From Babylonia areolata (Eukaryota > Mollusca > Gastropoda > Neogastropoda > Buccinidae): a stretch of 64,000 nucleotides of DNA. A program made the translations under genes and the position numbers. The stretch covers positions 85,945,732 through 86,009,731 of the forward strand of contig NC_134876.1 of the NCBI RefSeq assembly GCF_041734735.1. Direction: 5' to 3'. Below the pieces are notes generated by a model. That model had not been told where the DNA came from, made no database searches, and worked only from the letters and a program-made list of their open reading frames with translations. This document shows positions 25,668 to 33,400 of the stretch, in pieces (the first letter of the stretch is position 1; each line of letters starts with the position of its first letter).

Positions 25668-28568
25668 ATAATATTGTGTTAAAGCTTCCAATTCTATTAA
25701 TCTATATCATCTGTTGCAAAGTCTGCCCTTACTTCCACATACTGTTGTTATTGTTTTATCTTGCACAGTATTACTGACAGTCTACAAAAATAACTTAAAT
25801 TCAAATACAAATAAATAACAATGCACAATGGAAACATTTTTTCCCCTCAGGGGTAGGAAAAAACACTGAAAAAAAAATGCCTCAAACAATAAAAATATCA
25901 TTGGTTATAACTTATTATCAATAGCTTTGTGTTTCATTTAAATTGTAATGGAGAAACTATCAAAGACAGCCACAAAGCTGGCTCTTAAAAGCCATTTTAT
26001 GGAACAAAACACTAAGTTAAACCAGAACAACAGCTTTCTGGATTAGCTGTCTAACCCAATTCCTCTTGTGACTTGTTTGCATTAAATTAAAAGGAACACT
26101 CAACAGCAGATGCAGCTGTTACAAAACAACAAGAACTTGAGCAATTTTAAACTTTCACAAGTTCAATGTTCCTCACCAATATTTTTAAAGAATATCCTTT
26201 TTCTTCATCAGTTATTTTTTATTCTATTTTGCATTTATTTCATTATTTGTTTTAATAAAAATTCTTACAATTTATAACTATTTAGGCTTCATACCTTGAT
26301 GCACAAAATTCACAATTTGGTTGCCATGAAATATAACATCAGCCATATTTGAATGGGAATAATTTCAGGAAGTAATGTACTGAAAGCTGTCATTTAATCA
26401 GAGCACACATTATCACTAAAGTAATGTTGCAATAACCTCTGTGTGCGATGTATGAAGAACAGAAAATGTATGAATAAATCAATTACCTATCTTAAAATCC
26501 CAAAGATTTTTATCCAAGAATCAGGAAGGTAGTAACATAAAACATACTGTCTGTGAGACTAATCTGTGTTCTCTCTAAATTTGCTTGGCTGTTAGGAACA
26601 GCCCATACTCCACTTACTTTTGTGTTGTTTATTTATTTTTTTTTTTTTCAATAGCCAAAAATGATAACTATTGATTAGTGGTGAGATCAAGTCCAAGTTA
26701 AAACTAACTGCTGAAGATCCAGCAATGTGCTCTGCCCAGTCACACAGGTTTGTCGGCATCCCAAACCTGTCCAGCTGCTGTGCTAACCTGCTCTGGGCAG
26801 TTGGGCAGTCCTCAATGTCAAATAACCCACTTGTAAGTTATATCACAGCTGCTAGCATTTCAGCATTACCCAAGCTGTTTCTCGACAATTCACATACATA
26901 CTGTCCGCCTCTTCCCAGAACCTGAATATCCCTCCTTTCCATTTTTTCCTTCTCTGAATGTTTTCCGTCAACATGAAAAGTTGTGTGAACACACTAATCT
27001 GTACTGATGCAGTGTCAAACTCTTGTCACCTGTAGCTGACCTGCTGTAGAGAGTGGGATCTCAGATTTTAGTAAATACACAAGCAGGATAAGACAAAGAG
27101 GGATCTATGAATGTTTGCTAAACAACACATGCAAAATCTGCTGATCTAAATGTGAACAAAATTCCATCTTAGACAGGCCCAGGACAGGAGCCAAAGTTAG
27201 GATTGTTAAACAAACAACAATGTAGATTCTGCTGGTAAAAAAAAAAAAAAAAAGAAAAAAAAGGGTGTTTATTCTGACAATGGAATCAGAAAATAACTTT
27301 TTGTGAATTCTTACTCTTAAATTGTTTTGAACTCAGTTGGAGCATCACATTTCTCAGTTCTCCATTATTTGTTTTACCCACCTCACATTATTTTTCTTCT
27401 ACATTTATCCAAATCAGTATAAACTAGTTTTTTCAACTTTGTTCTCTTTACTTACAACCCAGCCAACACCTGAAGCCCATATCAGGGCTGAAAACATTAA
27501 TACAGACTACCAGTATGTGGTTGCATGAAAAGTATTTCCCAAAGGAATAAGGTATTTTTTCTTCTTCTTCTTTTGTATTATCTTTTTTTCTTTTTTTTTT
27601 AACAGTAAAATTCCCATCCACAAAATGAAAACAAACACGACTCTGTATGTGTGTGCACATGCGGCATGCGTGCATGCGTGCTTGTGTGTGTGTGTCTGCG
27701 TACGTGTGTGTGTGTGCGCGCACGCACACAAACTTTTGCATATAAAAGGTTAATGTAGGCAAACTGTTGGTATTTACAGTAGAAGCACTATGTGCTGTGA
27801 ATATATATATACACATCAGAGCATAAATTTGAACGTGCATTATATTCATTCATTAGTATTACATTTGAAAAAACAACAACTGGAACTACTAGTGAAAGAA
27901 TGCTGAACTTCTAAATTAGAAGTCCAGCATAAAACATTTTGAACAGGCACATGATTATGTGGATACACTTCCATTCTCTTAGTCTGACGCCATCCACACA
28001 ACGTCATCATCATGCAGTGTGGGTCAGTGCACTGACACCCCAGAGAACCCCACAAAATGTGCCAGTACTACCGCCAAGGCTCCAGCATCCCATTCATTAA
28101 CTGGCGTTCAGTTCACCTACCTGATGTCTTCCTCATTCTCGGGAAAGCTCCAGAAGGCAATGCGCAGTTGAAGCTGTTCAGGAACAGGCTGTGTGAAGCG
28201 CTCCACTTCCTCGAAGGGGATGTGACAGGCTACTGCCTGGGCCGAAAGCTCCACCAAAGGAAGCACTCGCCGATCTGGACCTGCCCATGATATTTGTTTG
28301 GTTTTTTTTTTCTTCTTCTTTTTGAAGAATAACAACAAAGAAATATTTGCTTGGAACATGTTGACCAGTATTGATTATAATATAATACAGAAGCAAGGAA
28401 GTCCTCTAGTACCTAGTGGTAGCTTATACTGTTGACAGATTATTCAACAAATAGTTACACTGCCATTTGAATAAAAAGAACTTTCAGTTTCACATGTATA
28501 TCAGAATAATATCATGTTAAGAATAAGTGAAAAAAAACAACTACAACAACCTACTTTAGTTAGCATAA

Positions 28569-28614
<46 letters not shown>

Positions 28615-28930
28615 CTTAGTGTGGGAGTAATTGTGTGATAGTGTGTGTAACTAAGTGTGGGTAGGTGAGGTTGGGGCTTGGAGTTGGAGTGCTGATGTTA
28701 GTGACTGCACACCCATACAAATGCAAGACTTTGATTTTAGAATAAATCTCATAATTTCTTTTCTTGCTGGGATGCAAGTTTGTGCAATGAAGAGGGTCAA
28801 GTAGAAAGGGGGAGGGGGTGGAGGCAGTGGGGAAGGGGAACATGTTTCTGAGGAAAGGGTTCAGAGTGAAGAAGGGAGGAGGGGGCATGGAAAAGATTGT
28901 GGATTTGAGATATGGGAGGAGGAGAATAAC

Positions 28931-29010
<80 letters not shown>

Positions 29011-29659
29011 TTATAATGAAATCTACATGTAAACTTTCTAAACTTGCTCTTCGATTTCTCAGTTTTATCTATTTGTATTTTATTGTACTTCTTGCACATG
29101 CTGAACAGTAAATCTCTGTACTTGTGTTAATCGACAATAAACCAGTGAGTAAGTCCAGAGTAGTGAGTATGCACAAGCACATGTAATGTATGTATACAGG
29201 TAAGTACAAACAAGCACACACAAACACACAATCTCATGCACACTAACACAATCATACCACCTACCCCCACACACACGGTCACATCCACCCACACCCACAC
29301 ACTCAAACACACAGGCTTACATGCTCACAATCAGTGTTAATGAGATCAAGGTCATCCACTGCTAAGCAACAAAGTTGAAGAACTTGAAGCAAGTAAATTT
29401 TAGTAATACTTGCTACATAGTTTAGATAATTTTGGCTTCAAAGTTCTTGCTTTTCAGTTTAGCTGGGAGAGGGCAAGATAAAATATTTTAGAGAGAGTAG
29501 TGTTGGTGATAGGCAAAACCTGATACAGATAGTGAGATACCGAGATAGAGAAAGAGACAGAATTTCAGAACGGAACGAAGATAGACCTTGCCTACACACA
29601 CATGCCCATACGTGTGTTATAAGCCCTGAAGAAAACATGTATTGCAAGCATGTGCTGAA

Positions 29660-29693
<34 letters not shown>

Positions 29694-30161
29694 CTCTGTC
29701 TTGTCTATCAATCATCAATGTGTGTGTGAACATGTGTGTGTAATGTTTGAGAGCTTGCATACATGTACACATACACAAAGTGACAAGCTACCATGCACGC
29801 ACGCATGTATGTGAGCATACACGTATACACGACACACTACTGTGTAATTTCAGCTTGAATAAGAGGACTGCTGGACCATTTGATAACAACACTAAACCAG
29901 ATTTAAAGAGAAAACAAAGTACTGTCTGAACCTCTTCTAATTCTCACCATTCCCCTTCCTCCTGTCCCCCAGAAAACAAAAAACAAAACAAACAAAAAAA
30001 GAGGAAGAGTGCTCTTCTTTTTCTTTGCATCACACAGTGGTGAATACTTTGTTTACTCTCTTTCTCTCTCTCTGAAAGTCTGTGTTTGGTGGTAAATGTG
30101 AATGTGTGTGCACTGCTTTGTGCAAATTTTAGATTATTTTGACACATTTCTTTTATAAAGA

Positions 30162-30209
<48 letters not shown>

Positions 30210-30424
30210 TGTGTGTGTGTGTGTGGTGTGTGTGTGTGTGCACGCGCATGTGTGTGATTCAAGAGTGGGGAGGGGGTTGTATGAAAGCAAGAGAGCAATC
30301 CTAATCTGCATATATTCATAATATATCTACATCTGCATGCAGATCTCAAACAGGTCTATGTTCTGTAATTTTTGAATATAATGCCAGTTTTGTAAACTTA
30401 TTGATGCTTTTTGTCTGTGTGCTG

Positions 30425-30467
<43 letters not shown>

Positions 30468-33400
30468 GTTAACTCATTTGTACCTGAATGTGCATGTTTT
30501 ATTCAGTGAATACTTTAGTGTTGTTCACTTCTTGTTTTTTTTGGTGGGGAGAATGGTGTGGAGAAGCAAGTGTGGGTATGTCTTCATGCTTTTATTTTGT
30601 GTTTTTACATGCTTGCAAGGAAATTTTCCCTTGTTCATGACGGCATATTTAAGTCTGAAGAAATATGACACAAAAAACACAGTGTTCTTCCAACAATCCA
30701 AACAAAGCATATTTAACTAAATCAAGTAAACTGTCTGTTATTTTATTTATTTATTTTTTTAAGGAAAGAAAAGCTTTGCTTGTAAGTAATAAAAAACAAA
30801 ATGTGTGGTTCATATTTACTGCACATTGTAACAGATATCATTATCAGTTAATGCTTTGATCATTTGGTTGTCAACTGTAGTAACATCTCCCTCAAGCCTC
30901 TTGGTATTAACAGCTATGCTTTCTGTAAAAATTGCTTTATTAGTCTTTTCTATTGCTATTTAAATTTGGAGTACTGAGTATTCATGTTGATGTCCAGGTT
31001 GACAACCCAGCAATCAAGACTTACAAGTTACATTAAATTAAATATATGACACCATTAACATTTCTCACAACATGCTGGGCCATTAGCTGACATGACCAAC
31101 GTTCATGAGAACAATTAGGATAAATACTTATAAATAAAGCTTGTGGGAAAAAAAAAGCTTCCAAAAGTACCTATTAAACAAGGTAGAAAGTCATGATTTT
31201 TCTGTCAGCAAAAGCCAGACATGCATCCACAAGCTTTCTAATGAATCACTCTAACATTTTTGACAAAGCATTTCCAGTAATTCCACCTTTCTTCTACACA
31301 CCGAAAAATCCCTAGAAACAACTCAAACAAAGATCTGTGAGCCCCCAGCTGTGGGGCTGGAGGGCAGGAACTAACACAGAGAGAGAGAGAGCTCTCTGCA
31401 GCTGGGGCAGAACAAAGGACAGTCAACCTACTATTAGTCACTCCCTCTCCGAGGCGGAGTTAGAAGAACAGAAACACTGGCAGACCTGTCCCTTGTCAGC
31501 TCTCTGTGCAAGATCAGATTCCTCTCACAACAGTCTTTGTTTACACTAGTCAGTAAACTGAACTACAGTCCTGACAATGACACTTAATTGTACATGTGTA
31601 CAGCTTTACACAACTCAAGTATACACACATGACACACACATTGCATGCTCACACAGAATGACACAATGGCACAGATACACACACACACACTTCAAAAGCT
31701 GAGAAATGTGACAACACATATTAATACAAGAATAAGAAATCACACCCACTTATCACTTCAGCACACCCCTCCCCTCTCCTCTCACCCTCTCTGCATCCTT
31801 CTAGTTTTTTCCTACAAATTCTCATCAACCATAAACTCCATCTTTGAGTTAAAGCACTTCTCTTAGGACTGGCCTGGATTTAAGATACAGAAACTGAACA
31901 CACACTGGGGATATTGAATCTTATCAAGTTATCCTTTTTTTCTGTGTGCATGTGGCTTTTTTTCTTTCTTTTTTTAAAAACATTAATTTTCTTCAGGCGA
32001 TAAAAAAGCAACAAAAACTGCTCAACACAGTGTAAAACTTTGAAAATAAATACTTTCCTTCAAACTGCAGTAATACTCACCAGCTGCTAACACTTCATCT
32101 ACCTCTTTTTAGCCAGTTCTAACCAATGTATGAGAGCAAATGGTACTTAAAAAGAAATGACTTGCTTTTGATTAAAATGGAATCCTTGAAAGTTTAAGAC
32201 TGGAACTATTTTCCTCATATTCATTCTAAACCAAGTCATTCCTATTCAAAGAACTTTATCTTTTCACTTTCAAAACCCAGTCAAATAATAGTTTTATTCT
32301 GATTCAAGCCATTTCTTTCCATAGAACTTTTACCTTTTCACATTCACTGCTCAGTCAAATAGTAGTTTTAATCCGAATCAAGCCATTTCTTTCTCCATTT
32401 ACTTTTACTGACTTTGTTTTACACTTCAACTGCTCAGTCCAATAGTAGTTTTATTCCAGATCAAGCCATTTCTGTCCACAGTTACTTTTATACTTTTTCC
32501 TTTTCAGTCAAACAGTTCAAGCTAACTCATGAGATGAGATGGAGATCATAGATACGCTTAAAATAACTTGAGTTGAATGCAAAATTTTGCAGAGAAGAAA
32601 ATTTTTCTTGCGTTTTTGCCTGGCAGAATGATGAAGATTTAGTTTCAGTTTCCAGGTGTCAAAGCATGCGGACAGATCCATATATGCTTTACCACATCTG
32701 CTAGGGGAAAGCAAAAAAAGAGCAGATGCCTGGCCTCTGCAAAACCCAGAGCACTGATCAGGCCTTGAAAATGATGAGACTTTTTAGGTGTTACATTCTT
32801 CTTTTTAATTTAAGTAACGTTCTCTGGCCAGCTAAAAAAATAATTTACACCACTAAAATGTGCACTCTCAAATATCCATGCGCTTCAAAGTCATGTCACA
32901 CTGTTAAAGATATGTGCAATGTGCATAAATTTTCCAATTATTACCTAGAAGTAATATAAATATGACAAATGTACATAAAAAATTGAGAAAATGTCATGTC
33001 TTCACCACTTTGATATAAAACACTGAGCATAATATTAATAATGAAACAACAACTGAACAAACAGAAAAGGAAACATACATTAATTTATCAGATCCTGTCT
33101 GCAGTTGCATTTCATCTTATTTTACAATTATCTTATTATGGTTGATATCAGTTCTTGGACCAGAGCTAAGAACCTATGACAACAAAAGGAAAATCCACTT
33201 TGATAGGAAAACAAATACACTTGCAGGAAAGAAAAATGACACATGAGTCAGAAAAATATTATTTGAAAACATAGTGGTTAAATGTTATCAATGCCAACAA
33301 TTAATTTTAAATCATGAAACTGTCATTTATTCAACACTGTCTGAATGTTTACCATATGAAAAAAACACAGTAACTTATTTTGGATACTGATATGATCATT

